Part shown: one piece after another, positions 44,198 to 53,900 of the stretch | Layout of the letters: each line of letters opens with the position of its first letter | Position numbering within the stretch: the stretch's first letter is position 1 | Program-made: the position numbers and the translations under genes | Notes under the pieces: model-generated | Seen by the model: only the letters and a program-made list of their open reading frames with translations | The model's database searches: none | What the model was told of the DNA's origin: nothing | From: Phascolarctobacterium sp. | GTDB lineage: Bacteria; Bacillota; Negativicutes; Acidaminococcales; Acidaminococcaceae | DNA length: 60,375 nucleotides | Reading direction: 5' to 3' | Assembly: GCA_017623055.1 (NCBI GenBank) | Contig: JAGAPX010000046.1 | Coordinates: 1 to 60,375 of the forward strand

Positions 44198-45229
44198 TTA
44201 AATCCAACCATTTTTAATCATGGTTTCTGCGATTTGCAAGGTGTTCAATGCAGCACCTTTGCGGATTTGGTCGCCAACAACCCACAGGTTGAAGCTGTTG
44301 GGGTTAGATTCGTCGCGACGGAGACGACCGATGAAGCAATCATCTTTGTCAGAAGTGTACAGAGGCATAGGATATTCTTGTTCAGCAGGATTATCCAGCA
44401 TTTGTACGCCCGGGAACGCTTCGATTGCTTTAATCATATCAGCCAATTCAAGGTCATGTTCAAATTCGATATTTACAGATTCACTGTGGCTGCGATATAC
44501 GGGAACACGAACGGTGGTTGCGGTAATGCGCATATCATAGTCTTCCATAATCTTCTTGGTTTCGTTAACCATTTTCATTTCTTCCTTGGTGTAAAGGTTG
44601 TCAAGGAATACGTCGATTTGCGGAATCAGGTTGAATGCGATGGGATAATGTTTAGCAAGGCTAGCAGAGGGCAGAATATTTGCTACCATTTCTTTACCTT
44701 CGCTGTAAGCTTTAACTTGGTCAGTCAATTCGTCAATGCCTTCTTTGCCAGCACCGGAAACTGCTTGATAAGTGCTTACTACTACGCGTTTAATTCTTGC
44801 CAAATCATACAAGGGTTTCAGCGCCATAACCATAATAATGGTGGAGCAGTTGGGGTTAGCAATAATGCCTTTATGTTTCAAAATCGCTTCAGGGTTTACT
44901 TCAGGAACAACCAGCGGAACTTCCGGATCCATACGGAAAGTACTGGAGTTGTCGATTACAACAGCACCAGCTTCTACAGCGTAAGGAGCAAATTCTTTGG
45001 AAATGCTGCCACCTGCGAACAGAGCAATGTCAATGCCTTTGAAGGAATCTTTAGTAGCTTCTTCTACAACGTAGGTTTTACCCATCAATTCGATTTCAGT
45101 ACCAGCGCTACGTTTGGAAGCCAAAAGGCGCAGTTCGTTGAACGGGAAATTACGTTCTTCGATAAGTTTCAAGAATTCGCCGCCTACAGCACCGGTAGCA
45201 CCTAAAATTGCAACATTATATTTTTTCAT
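44198..45229 (-). CDS. asd: Aspartate-semialdehyde dehydrogenase
   Basis: Asd reduces aspartyl phosphate to the semialdehyde with NADPH. The 343-residue protein begins NVAILGATGAVGGEFLKLIEE (dinucleotide binding), has the active-site cysteine in ANPNCSTIIMVMAL, and the later SGAGKEGIDEL and VPVYRSHSESV motifs. Length is typical of the Gram-positive type. It stands 21 bp after dapB. Confidence 0.96.
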   Translation of the reverse strand: MKKYNVAILGATGAVGGEFLKLIEERNFPFNELRLLASKRSAGTEIELMGKTYVVEEATKDSFKGIDIALFAGGSISKEFAPYAVEAGAVVIDNSSTFRMDPEVPLVVPEVNPEAILKHKGIIANPNCSTIIMVMALKPLYDLARIKRVVVSTYQAVSGAGKEGIDELTDQVKAYSEGKEMVANILPSASLAKHYPIAFNLIPQIDVFLDNLYTKEEMKMVNETKKIMEDYDMRITATTVRVPVYRSHSESVNIEFEHDLELADMIKAIEAFPGVQMLDNPAEQEYPMPLYTSDKDDCFIGRLRRDESNPNSFNLWVVGDQIRKGAALNTLQIAETMIKNGWI

Positions 45230-45250
45230 AAGGTTACCCTCCCCATTTAT

Positions 45251-46027
45251 TTACAATAATTTATCAAGTCCGTACACAAGACCTGCTTTATCCATAATTT
45301 TACGACAGCCAAGGGCTACACCCGGCATATAGCATTCGCGGTTAATAGGCTCTGTACTGATGCGAAGCACTTCACCTTGACCACCAAACACAACTTCTTG
45401 AGAAGCAACATAGCCCGGGAGACGAATACTGTGAATTTTCATACCTTCGTAATCTGCACCACGGCAACCTGCCATAGTTTCCTTTTCTTCAGGATGACCT
45501 TGCTTCATTGCTTCGCGCACCTCTGCAATTTTTTGTGCAGTGATAATTGCGGTACCAGAAGGAGCATCCAGTTTTTTATCGTGATGTTTTTCGATGATTT
45601 CTACGTGGGAGAAATATTTTGCTGCTTCACAAGCAAGCTTCATCATAACAACAGCACCAAGTGCAAAGTTAGGAGCAATTAAAAGCGCCGTATTGTTTTC
45701 TTTAGCTAAAGCGTCCAGCTCGTCCAAATCTGCTTGCTTGAAGCCTGTTGTGCCTACAACTGCACGTACCCCCAGCTTCAAAATTTTACGCAAATTGTTC
45801 ATTACTACATCAGGACGGGTAAAGTCTACCACAACGTCGGGAGCACTTGCTTTAATAGCAGCTTCCAAGTCAGTTTGAGTTGCCATTGTTGTACCATTGT
45901 CGAGAGCAATGTTTGCTTCCTTAATGTCAACTACTGCTGCCAATTCCAAATCAGCTTCAGCACAAACTTTTTTAACTACTTCGCTACCCATACGCCCTAA
46001 AGCGCCATTAACTAATACGCGAATCAT
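45251..46027 (-). CDS. dapB: 4-hydroxy-tetrahydrodipicolinate reductase
   Basis: DapB reduces the DapA product to tetrahydrodipicolinate. The 258-residue protein has the N-terminal nucleotide-binding motif VNGALGRMGSEV, VVGTTGFKQADLD, and the signature EIIEKHHDKKLDAPSGTA with the catalytic His-His and Lys. It is the first gene of the operon; its leader carries a lysine riboswitch, its terminator, and repeat copy E. Confidence 0.96.
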   Translation of the reverse strand: MIRVLVNGALGRMGSEVVKKVCAEADLELAAVVDIKEANIALDNGTTMATQTDLEAAIKASAPDVVVDFTRPDVVMNNLRKILKLGVRAVVGTTGFKQADLDELDALAKENNTALLIAPNFALGAVVMMKLACEAAKYFSHVEIIEKHHDKKLDAPSGTAIITAQKIAEVREAMKQGHPEEKETMAGCRGADYEGMKIHSIRLPGYVASQEVVFGGQGEVLRISTEPINRECYMPGVALGCRKIMDKAGLVYGLDKLL

Positions 46028-46164
46028 TCAGTTCACTCCTTAACTATTTTCAAATTATATGAAACCAGTGTTTTTACTCTTGTTATTATTTTACTAAACT
46101 TCTGTATTTTTTACAAGTACAGTTGTACTGAAAATATTAACTTCTATTTCTTCAAGCTTCGTTT

Positions 46165-46287
46165 AAAACGCGTCAGAAGTGCTGGATAACGCGAAGGAAC
46201 AAAATTGTGCAGCGATGGCGTACTTGAAGTACGTCGAGCAAGCAATTGTAGTTCCGACAAAGTTAGACAGTGCTTATCACGCGTTTT
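46165..46287. repeat. Long-hairpin repeat, copy E (between lysine riboswitch and dapB)
   Basis: This is the best-paired copy: AAAACGCGT at one end and ACGCGTTTT at the other form a perfect 9-bp stem base, followed inward by AAGTGCT pairing with AGTGCTT through two G-U wobbles, and the tip is GTACTTGAAGTAC. It lies directly after the riboswitch terminator and 137 bp before dapB, so every read-through mRNA contains it. Confidence 0.85.
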
Positions 46288-46288
46288 A

Positions 46289-46330
46289 TAAATAAAACAA
46301 GCTGTTGAGATACACTATCTCAACAGCTTT
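46289..46330 (-). terminator. Terminator of the lysine riboswitch
   Basis: On the minus strand AAGCTGTTGAGATA and TATCTCAACAGCTT form a perfect long stem with a short loop, followed by GTTTTATTT. The stem shares TTGAGATAG-like sequence with the 3' side of the aptamer P1 region, as expected for an anti-terminator switch. Confidence 0.88.
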
Positions 46331-46344
46331 GTAGCTTCACTTTA

Positions 46345-46503
46345 GTTGAGATAGCCCTCCGCTCTCACAAGCGACAGTCCGGCAGCTTTCACTGACGACC
46401 CAGCATAGCAACATGGCTGCTACTACACTTCGGCGGTTACCCTTTCCCCTGCTTCTTCGCTCCCGCTCCACAGGTTACTATTGCTTTCCGCGCCTCTATC
46501 TTA
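46345..46503 (-). promoter_or_regulatory. Lysine riboswitch (L box)
   Basis: On the minus strand the conserved L-box cores are present in order: GATAGAGGCGCGGA, AGTAACCTG, GGGAAAGGG, CCGCCGAAGTG, GCTGGGTCGTCAGTGAAAGC, CGGACTGTC, and GCGGAGGGCTATCT closing P1. It should shut off dapB-asd-lysC-dapA when lysine is plentiful by forming the downstream terminator. Confidence 0.95.
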
Positions 46504-46528
46504 CTGGTTCAAATATTTTATTAAAAAA

Positions 46529-46557
46529 ATTATATTACTCGAAGCGATGCTTGTCAA
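46529..46557 (-). promoter_or_regulatory. Consensus sigma-70 promoter of the dap operon
   Basis: On the minus strand perfect TTGACA and TATAAT hexamers are separated by exactly 17 bp, about 25 bp upstream of the lysine aptamer. Confidence 0.88.
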
Positions 46558-46614
46558 ATTTGCAAGTGACAAACTTTTTAATGCTTACAAATTTGTACAA
46601 TTGTTACAAAATTA

Positions 46615-46663
46615 CCCCTCACTCACCTACGGTGACAGCCCCCTTTCAGGGGCGCCAAGAATT
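46615..46663. repeat. Short palindromic repeat downstream of dut
   Basis: Read on the minus strand, TTGGCGCCCCTGAAAGGGGG is followed by CTGTCACC, GGTGAGTGAGGGG. It has two small hairpins (GCCCC/GGGGC and CACC/GGTG). The pattern 'GGCnCCCCT..AGGGG.GCTGTCAC...GTGA.TGAGGGG' is one I recognise from intergenic regions of many gut Firmicutes; this is from memory, not a search. It may also serve as the dut terminator, though no T tract is present directly after it. Confidence 0.55.
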
Positions 46664-46676
46664 TTGCACTAACCTT

Positions 46677-47129
46677 TTACTTACTGGTAGAGCCGAAGCC
46701 ACCGCCCCTAACTTCCTTTTCAGTTTCTGCATCACCGTCAGCTACAAGATAATTGTAGAAGATACCTTGAGCAACACGTTCACCTTTGGGAAGAGCTACA
46801 GATTCGCTACCCATATTGAGAAGCGCCAACATAATGTGACCTTCGTTGTCTTCATTATTATAGTAGTCAGCGTCAATGATGCCTACGTTGTTCACCAGCA
46901 TAATGCGTTTTTTAACTGCCATGCTGCTACGAATGTGCACGCCAAGATATTCGTCATCTTGCATATACGCCTTAACACCGGTAGGAACCAGCTGCAGTTT
47001 GCCAGGTTCAAGGACTACATCTTCCGGCAGGCAGAAGTCATAGCCTGCGGACTTTTGGGTTTTGCGTTCCGGCATTTGGAAGTCAACGTCAGCATACTTA
47101 GCGATTTTTTCAAAGCCTCTTAATTTCAT
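46677..47129 (-). CDS. dut: dUTPase (deoxyuridine 5'-triphosphate nucleotidohydrolase)
   Basis: Dut cleaves dUTP to dUMP, preventing uracil incorporation and feeding dTMP synthesis. The 150-residue protein shows the trimeric dUTPase motifs: KSAGYDFCLPED (motif 1), HIRSSMAVKKR (motif 2), NNVGIIDADYYNN (motif 3), KGERVAQGIF (motif 4) and the C-terminal RGGGFGSTSK (motif 5). Motif 3 has an unusual YYNNEDNEGHI continuation, seen in a Firmicutes subgroup. It lies after the pnp terminator, so it has its own promoter. Confidence 0.93.
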   Translation of the reverse strand: MKLRGFEKIAKYADVDFQMPERKTQKSAGYDFCLPEDVVLEPGKLQLVPTGVKAYMQDDEYLGVHIRSSMAVKKRIMLVNNVGIIDADYYNNEDNEGHIMLALLNMGSESVALPKGERVAQGIFYNYLVADGDAETEKEVRGGGFGSTSK

Positions 47130-47149
47130 AAGCTTCCTCCTATCGTATA

Positions 47150-47183
47150 TACAAAAAGGCAGAGTAAAACTCTGCCTTTTATA
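47150..47183 (-). terminator. Intrinsic terminator of pnp
   Basis: AAAAGGCAGAGTT and ACTCTGCCTTTTT arms, with the T tract on the minus strand, about 10 bp after the pnp stop codon. Confidence 0.88.
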
Positions 47184-47191
47184 GTTTTAAA

Positions 47192-49279
47192 TTATTTGGA
47201 CAAGCCTTTAGTCAGTACAGCTTTACGGGACAGGTTAATGCGACCTTTGTTGTCGATTTCGGTTACTTTAACAACGATTTCGTCGCCAACGGAAACAACA
47301 TCTTCAACTTTTTCTACACGTTCGGTAGAGAGTTGAGAAATGTGAACCAAGCCTTCTTTGCCCGGCAGAATTTCAACAAATGCACCAAAGTTCATCAAAC
47401 GGGTAACTTTACCGGTGTAAACTTTGTCTACTTCTGCTTCAGCGGTGATGCCGTTAATCATATCAATTGCTTTGTAAGCAGATTCGCTGTTTACAGCAGC
47501 AATGAAGATACGACCGGTATCATCAATATCAATTTTAGCACCGGATTCTTCAACGATTTTCTTAATCATTTTGCCGCCGGGACCAATTACTTTGCTAATT
47601 TTGTCGGGGTCAACGTTGATGGTGGTAATCTTCGGAGCGTATTTGGAAAGTTCAGCACGCGGAGCGGAGATGCATTCCATCATTTTGCCCATGATGAATT
47701 CGCGACCTTGTTTAGCTTGTGCCAATGCTTGGGTGAAGATATCTTTGTTGATACCATCAATTTTGATATCCATTTGGATTGCGGTAATACCTTTGTCGGT
47801 ACCAGCAACTTTGAAGTCCATATCGCCAAGAGCATCTTCCAAGCCTTGGATGTCAGTCAAGATGGTGAAGTATTCGCCGTCTTTAACAAGGCCCATAGCT
47901 ACGCCAGCAACAGGAGCTTTAATGGGAACACCTGCATCCATCAAGGACAAGGTGCTTGCGCATACGGAACCCATGGAGGAAGAACCATTGGATTCCAAAA
48001 CTTCAGAAACCAGACGAATTGCATACGGGAATTCATCTTCAGAAGGAATTACCGGAACGAGAGCACGTTCTGCCAAAGCACCGTGACCAATTTCACGACG
48101 GCCGGGGCTACGCAAAGGTTTGGTTTCGCCTACGCTATACGGCGGGAAGTTGTAGTGGTGAATGTAACGTTTGGTATCTTCTGCACCAAGACCGTCCAAG
48201 GTTTGTGCTTCACGAAGCGGAGCCAAAGCCAAAACGTTCAAGATTTGGGTTTGACCACGGGTGAAGAGTGCACTGCCATGAGGACGAGCAAGCAGACCAA
48301 CTTCACAGGTTACAGGACGAACTTCGTCCAGTTGACGACCATCCGGACGGATTTTGTCAACAGAGATGGTACGACGAACGATTTTCTTAACCAGTTTTTG
48401 GGTAATGTAAGCAACGTCTTTAGCGTTGTCAGGATATTTGTCGATGAAAACTTCTGCGATTTCAGCTTTAACGCGTGCAACGTTTTCTTCACGTTCCAAT
48501 TTGTTAGCGTCCATCAAAGCTTCTTTCAATTTAGCAGCACCGTATGCTTCAATTTCTTCTGCGATTTCAGCAGGAGGATTGTATACGGGAACTTCCATTT
48601 TGGTTTTGCCAATTTCAGCAACGATTTTTTCTTGGAATTCTACCAATTCTTTAATCACGCCATGAGCGAACCAGATTGCATCAAGCATAGTTTCTTCGGA
48701 AACTTCTTTAGCGCCTGCTTCTACCATGAGGATTGCGTCTTTGGTACCAGCAACAGCAAGATTCAAAAGGCTTGCGCGAGCTTGTTCAACGGTGGGGTTG
48801 ATGATGAATTCGCCATCAATCAAACCAACGCGAACACCAGCGATAGGACCTTCAAAGGGAATGTCAGAAATGGAAAGTGCGCAGGAAGCGCCTACCATTG
48901 CGGGCATATCAGGAGCATTGTCCGGGTCAACGGAAACTGCAGTTGCAACGATTTGTACGTCATTATGATAGCCATCGGGGAACATAGGACGGATGGGACG
49001 GTCAATCAAACGGCTGGTCAAAATAGCTTGTTCGCTAGGACGACCTTCACGTTTAATAAAGCCACCAGGAATTTTACCAACGGCATACATTTTTTCTTCA
49101 AAATCAACGGTCAAAGGGAAAAAGTCTACACCTTCACGGGGTGTTTTGGTGCCGGTTACTGCTACTACTACTGCAGTATCACCGTAACGAACCAACACAG
49201 CGCCATTTGCTTGTTTAGCAATTTTGCCAGCTTCAATGGTAAGGGTTCTGCCACCAAGATTCATGCTGTAACTATGCAT
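47192..49279 (-). CDS. pnp: Polyribonucleotide nucleotidyltransferase (PNPase)
   Basis: PNPase degrades RNA 3' to 5' by phosphorolysis. I chose the ATG at 49279 ([19 protein letters not shown]) because TAGGAGG stands upstream; an ATG nine codons earlier has no such site. The 695-residue protein has two RNase PH domains with an all-helical linker, a KH domain ([20 protein letters not shown]) and a C-terminal S1 domain ([20 protein letters not shown]). Length is normal. No rpsO lies upstream, unlike in many bacteria. Confidence 0.97.
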   Translation of the reverse strand: MHSYSMNLGGRTLTIEAGKIAKQANGAVLVRYGDTAVVVAVTGTKTPREGVDFFPLTVDFEEKMYAVGKIPGGFIKREGRPSEQAILTSRLIDRPIRPMFPDGYHNDVQIVATAVSVDPDNAPDMPAMVGASCALSISDIPFEGPIAGVRVGLIDGEFIINPTVEQARASLLNLAVAGTKDAILMVEAGAKEVSEETMLDAIWFAHGVIKELVEFQEKIVAEIGKTKMEVPVYNPPAEIAEEIEAYGAAKLKEALMDANKLEREENVARVKAEIAEVFIDKYPDNAKDVAYITQKLVKKIVRRTISVDKIRPDGRQLDEVRPVTCEVGLLARPHGSALFTRGQTQILNVLALAPLREAQTLDGLGAEDTKRYIHHYNFPPYSVGETKPLRSPGRREIGHGALAERALVPVIPSEDEFPYAIRLVSEVLESNGSSSMGSVCASTLSLMDAGVPIKAPVAGVAMGLVKDGEYFTILTDIQGLEDALGDMDFKVAGTDKGITAIQMDIKIDGINKDIFTQALAQAKQGREFIMGKMMECISAPRAELSKYAPKITTINVDPDKISKVIGPGGKMIKKIVEESGAKIDIDDTGRIFIAAVNSESAYKAIDMINGITAEAEVDKVYTGKVTRLMNFGAFVEILPGKEGLVHISQLSTERVEKVEDVVSVGDEIVVKVTEIDNKGRINLSRKAVLTKGLSK

Positions 49280-49406
49280 ATTCTTATGCCTCCTATAATT
49301 TTTCACATTTTGGGTTATCTGTGTCTATTCGACGTAAATTGAAAAACTCCTCTTTATTTTTTAGAAAAACTATAAAAAATTTAACTATTTTCGATTAAAA
49401 AGTTTC

Positions 49407-49435
49407 TTGTTGCTAAAAACAACTTGTGATAAAAT
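49407..49435 (+). promoter_or_regulatory. Sigma-70 promoter of the AAA ATPase gene
   Basis: TTGTTG, a 17-bp spacer and TAAAAT lie 63 bp upstream of the start codon. The predicted transcription start falls inside the overlapping inverted repeats at 49439-49469. Confidence 0.6.
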
Positions 49436-49438
49436 AGA

Positions 49439-49469
49439 CTCGTAAGTTACTAACTTACGAGTTAGTAAC
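49439..49469. promoter_or_regulatory. Two overlapping perfect inverted repeats (probable operator)
   Basis: CTCGTAAGTT-act-AACTTACGAG (49439-49461) and GTTACTAACT-tacg-AGTTAGTAAC (49446-49469) are both perfect and share their middle, so only one can fold at a time. Placement at +1 of the promoter suggests a repressor site. GTTAGTAAC-type half sites occur with HxlR/MarR-like repressors, but no regulator gene is adjacent. Confidence 0.6.
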
Positions 49470-49497
49470 TTTAGATTCAACAAAGGAGGTTTTCTGA

Positions 49498-50886
49498 ATG
49501 TTTCTTTGTCGTGAGCAAGAACTTTCTACATTAAATAAACGTTATCAAAAAAATACCTTTGAATGTATGATTATCTACGGCAGAAGACGTGTCGGTAAAA
49601 CTTCAATCATAAATGAATTTTCCAAAGACAAACCAACTATTTTCTTCTCTGCTTTAAATGCTTCTGCCCAAGAAAACTTGGAAGCACTTTCCCAAGTAAT
49701 CCATTCTTATTCTAATCCGAATGTAGTTAACGCTCCTATCTATCCTAACTTAGACAGTGCTTTAAACGCAATAACGGAGCTTGCAAAAAAAGAAAGACTC
49801 ATCTTCGTAATTGATGAATATCCTTATCTTGCAAAAGCAGATGCTTCCATTTCCTCACGCCTGCAACATCTCATAGACCACGTTTGGGAAAAAGGCAACT
49901 TATTCCTAATCCTTTGTGGTTCATCCATGAGCTTTATGGAAAACCAAGTTCTTGGTTACGAAAGTCCTCTTTATGGCAGACGTACCGGACAAATGAAAAT
50001 ACAGGCTCTCACCTACAAAGAAATGACCGCCTTCAATCCACAACTTACCCCTGAACAACAAGCTTTAGTTTATGGTATTACCGGAGGCATCCCCCACTAC
50101 ATTAACAAACTTAACGTACAGGATAATATTGACGAAGCTCTGCTGGAAAATCTTTTCAATACGTCAAGTTATCTTTACGAGGAACCGGAAAATTTATTGA
50201 AGCAAGAACTTCGTGAACCTGCTGTCTACAATTCCATCATCACTGCCATCGCAGGTGGTGCGTCTCGCCCTAATGAAATAAGCACAAAAGTCGGTATCGA
50301 ATCTGCAATTTGCGCGAAGTACCTTAAGGTTTTACTGGAGTTAGGCATTTTGACTAAGACAACTCCCATTACTGAAAAGTTTGGCAAAAAAACAATCTAT
50401 CGTATCGAAGATAACTTCTTCCGCTTTTGGTACCGCTTTGTTCCGCAAAACATCTCTGCCATCAGTTCAGGAAGGTTTCCACAAATTTACGAGCAAGCTG
50501 TTAAGAAACTTATCCCCACTTATATGGGACTGATTTTTGAAAAAATGTGCCGTGACTATTTATTACGCTACGAAACATTCTACCCCATACTTCTTTCTGA
50601 AATTGGTGAATGGTGGGGTTCAGACTCTAAAACAAAAAAAGAAGTACAGATTGATATTATCGGTACTTCTGCAGAAAACGATGAATATATCATCGGTTCC
50701 TGCAAGTTTAAAAACGAAAAGATTGGCGTAGATGAATTAGAACTACTCCAAAATTACGCAAAAGTTTTTGGCAAAGGCAAGAAATATCATTATTACATCT
50801 TCTCTAAAAGCGGATTCACCCCCGCCTTAGAAGAACGTGCCAATAATAATGAAGTTAAGTTAATTAAATTAGAAGATATGTATTAA
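49498..50886 (+). CDS. AAA-family ATPase with C-terminal DUF234-type nuclease-like domain
   Basis: This is an ATPase of the family often called archaeal-type ATPase (STAND-like), of unknown cellular role. The 462-residue protein has Walker A GRRRVGKTSI at residues 28-37, Walker B LIFVIDEYPYL at 101-111, a sensor strand LILCGSSMSFM, a winged-helix region (about 230-300), and a C-terminal DUF234 domain that resembles a PD-(D/E)XK fold (EVQIDIIG...YIIGSCKFKNEKI). AAAGGAGG precedes the start. It is a single-gene unit with a palindromic operator. Members are often found in defence or mobile contexts, but nothing mobile is visible here. Confidence 0.85.
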   Translation: MFLCREQELSTLNKRYQKNTFECMIIYGRRRVGKTSIINEFSKDKPTIFFSALNASAQENLEALSQVIHSYSNPNVVNAPIYPNLDSALNAITELAKKERLIFVIDEYPYLAKADASISSRLQHLIDHVWEKGNLFLILCGSSMSFMENQVLGYESPLYGRRTGQMKIQALTYKEMTAFNPQLTPEQQALVYGITGGIPHYINKLNVQDNIDEALLENLFNTSSYLYEEPENLLKQELREPAVYNSIITAIAGGASRPNEISTKVGIESAICAKYLKVLLELGILTKTTPITEKFGKKTIYRIEDNFFRFWYRFVPQNISAISSGRFPQIYEQAVKKLIPTYMGLIFEKMCRDYLLRYETFYPILLSEIGEWWGSDSKTKKEVQIDIIGTSAENDEYIIGSCKFKNEKIGVDELELLQNYAKVFGKGKKYHYYIFSKSGFTPALEERANNNEVKLIKLEDMY

Positions 50887-50923
50887 AAATAGCTCCCTCA
50901 AAATCGAGGGAGCTATTTTACTT
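50886..50923. terminator. Bidirectional terminator between the AAA ATPase and autotransporter genes
   Basis: AAATAGCTCCCTC and GAGGGAGCTATTT arms around AAAATC form a strong stem with A/T tracts on both sides of these convergent genes. Confidence 0.9.
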
Positions 50924-50963
50924 TCATAAGTGTTTTACCTTAAACAACATGGAACTTAACTGA

Positions 50964-53900
50964 TTAGAACTTCCAGTTAACGTTAACCATCCATTTATCT
51001 GCTTCAACATTGTCGCCTTTTTGATATTCATAACCCAATGCGTAGCTGATATTAGCTTTTTCTGCTTCCAGCATAAAACGACCTACATAGCTACCGCTAT
51101 CAGTTACGTCATAACCAAAGCCATTGCTTGCACCGTTTAAACTTACGGTTTGGTCAGCATCGGTATCGCCGAATGCCCATACATAACCGAATTCTACTAC
51201 CGGACGCATAGTCCAGCCATTGGTGTTCTTAATATCTGCGCTGTATTTCAAGCCCACAGGCAACAAGAACAGTTCTGCATCGTCAGCATTATAAGCCAAG
51301 CCAATGCTATTGGTGTAGTTACCAGTACCAAGGTGCATATAACGCAAGCCTGCATACGGAACAAGTTTGCCAATGCCAGCCTTAGCTTCTTTTTCTACAC
51401 GAACGCCTACGCTGAATGCATCAGATTCAGGTTCACCAGTGATAACTTTACCGCTGTTACGTTGGGTAATGTCGTGTTCGCCGTGGAGGTAGGATACATC
51501 TGCGATTACAGCAGTATCATCGTTTTGAATGCTACCATATACGCTTGCACCATAGTATTTAGCATCGTTTTCAGTACGAGCTGCTACAGAAGACCCATTG
51601 ATATTGCCATCAACATAAGTCAATGCAGCGCCAACAGTTGCTTTGCCTTCGTTATAAAGGTCAGTGCCAACTACGATACCGTTGTATTGTGCATCATAAG
51701 CGCCTGCACGTTTCAAACCGTCAACGTTTTCTTTGGTGTGTACATAGTGTGCCCAGATATCTTTGTCGTGTTCTTTATCGTTAGCCAAGGACATATGGTC
51801 AGCAACTGCATCAGTCAAGATATTGCTTGCAGCATAAGTAGTATGAGTTACGCCAGCAAGTTCGTTCATAGAACCAATGCTATTCAGAGCGTCAACTTGT
51901 GCATTTCTGTCAACGTTAATGTCTTCATTTGCAGCGGAGTTGAAGATATCAGAGGAAGAACCACCATTAGCAATAGATTCGTCTACAACTTCACCAATGA
52001 TAACGTCATCACCATATACATCATTGACACTTTGAGATACAGCTTTAACATCAAATGCATTACCAGTTGCACTACCTTCAAAGGCAATCAATTTATTGTT
52101 AGTGATGATGTTGTCATCAGCCCAAACAGTACTAATACTAGAACCTGCTAAGATCTTATATTCGCCATCTTTTTGAGCGTTGTTGATATAGAGTTTAGCA
52201 TTATCATTAACGTCAGTTGCGGTTACGTCAGAGATAGCTGCTTTATTAGCAACTTTTTCAGCTTCAACCATCAACAAGGATTTATCAGCAAAGGTTACTT
52301 TACCTGCAGTAACAGTGTAATTATCCGCAGAAGTCAAAGCACCATTAGCAGTAATAGAACCAGCTAGTTTACCTTCAGCATTATTCAAGCTAACAGAATC
52401 AGCAATATAAATAACTGCATTAACGTCACCATTAACAGTGTTGCCATTTTGAGTACCACTACCGAAGGTCAATTCAGTTTCAGCAAATACTGCATGTGCA
52501 GCTTCAAGATTATCTACACCAAAGCTGATAGTAGAGTTTTGTCCTGCTACATAAGCACCATCCAAATTAGCAGCTTCCTTCAAAGCAAATTCGGAACCTT
52601 TGTCAATGCCATCAGCATAAGCAGGATCTAAGAACAAAGTTGCTCCATTAAGTTTAGATTTTTCAGCATGCATTTTACCCGCATGTTCACCACTACCTAA
52701 ATGTACTTTAGCATCTTTATGACCATCGTCTACATGCAAGTTACCAGTTACTTTACCAGTAATAGTAGAGTGTTTATCACCTTGAACTTTAATATCGGCA
52801 TGCAAATGAGAATCTTTTTCTACATTAACAGTACCATTTTCGAGTTCTACGCCATCGGTAATTTTAGTTTGACCTTTAGTATTCAATTGGCTACCTGCAT
52901 TTACATGTACGCTACCATTGAGTTCATATTTAGTATCTTTATTAGCTAACTTGTTACCGATGTTCAGAGTACCATCATGGTCATGATTATGGTCGCCAAT
53001 ACCATCGGTATCATGTGCAGTACCAACAACTACTTTAACAGGTTTATTAGTTTCGCCAGCACTTACCAAATTATCGCAGTCTTCACTACCGCCCAAGGTT
53101 ACAGTTTGATTACCAGTAATAACTGCACCAGTAGAATCCTCACTTAACTTCAGTTGCTTAGCAGCGAAGCCATTAGCAACACTATCTTTAACTACGATAG
53201 TATCATCGCCTGCTTTTACTTGTACAGAACCATCTTCAGGAACCACAGCACCAATAAGAAGGTTATTTTCAGCTTCTACAGTAACTTTATCCAATTGAAC
53301 TTCGTTACCCAAGTTACTAGCTTGGTCAACATTGATAGTGCCTTCCGATTTTTCAACCTCTTCAACAGCAGTTACCAACTTACCAGTCATAACCAGTTTG
53401 GTAGTACTTGCATTGTTGCCATCATATTTGTATGCTTTCATAGCATCATTGATGGAGCTCAAATATTCATAGCTGTAATCATCACTCAAAGAAACAGTAC
53501 CTGCTTTATAGGTAACTTTATCGTCAATAACTTTGTTACCTTCTAAACCAGTAGTAGCTTTAGTATCTTCAGCCACAGTAAATACTTGGTCTGCTTTAGT
53601 TTTAAGTACACCAGTACCATCAATTACAAGCTTACCTTCATTATCTTTGCTAAATATAGAAGCCAAATCTTTGGTTTCTATAGTCGCACCAGTTAAGGAC
53701 ACAGTGCTACCTTTAGCAATGTTCAAGGTGCTAGTAACATTACCAGCAGTCAAGTTCACATTTCCACCGATAACTTTCAATTCACCACTAATATTTCCAC
53801 CAGCAATGTTGATTACACCGTTATTTTCAGTAGCAAATTGTTTATTTGCATCATAAGCAAAGTCGCCAGTTGTAATATTAACAACAGAATCTTCACCGTC

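Noticed and set aside
46413-47123. A 236-codon plus-strand open frame across the riboswitch and dut region
   Set aside because: It runs through the lysine aptamer, the dap promoter and antisense to dut; composition is that of a shadow frame.
47333-49342. A 669-codon open frame on the plus strand opposite pnp
   Set aside because: It mirrors the third-codon-position bias of pnp, is Cys/Phe/Asn-rich with no recognisable domain, and lies fully antisense to a certain gene.
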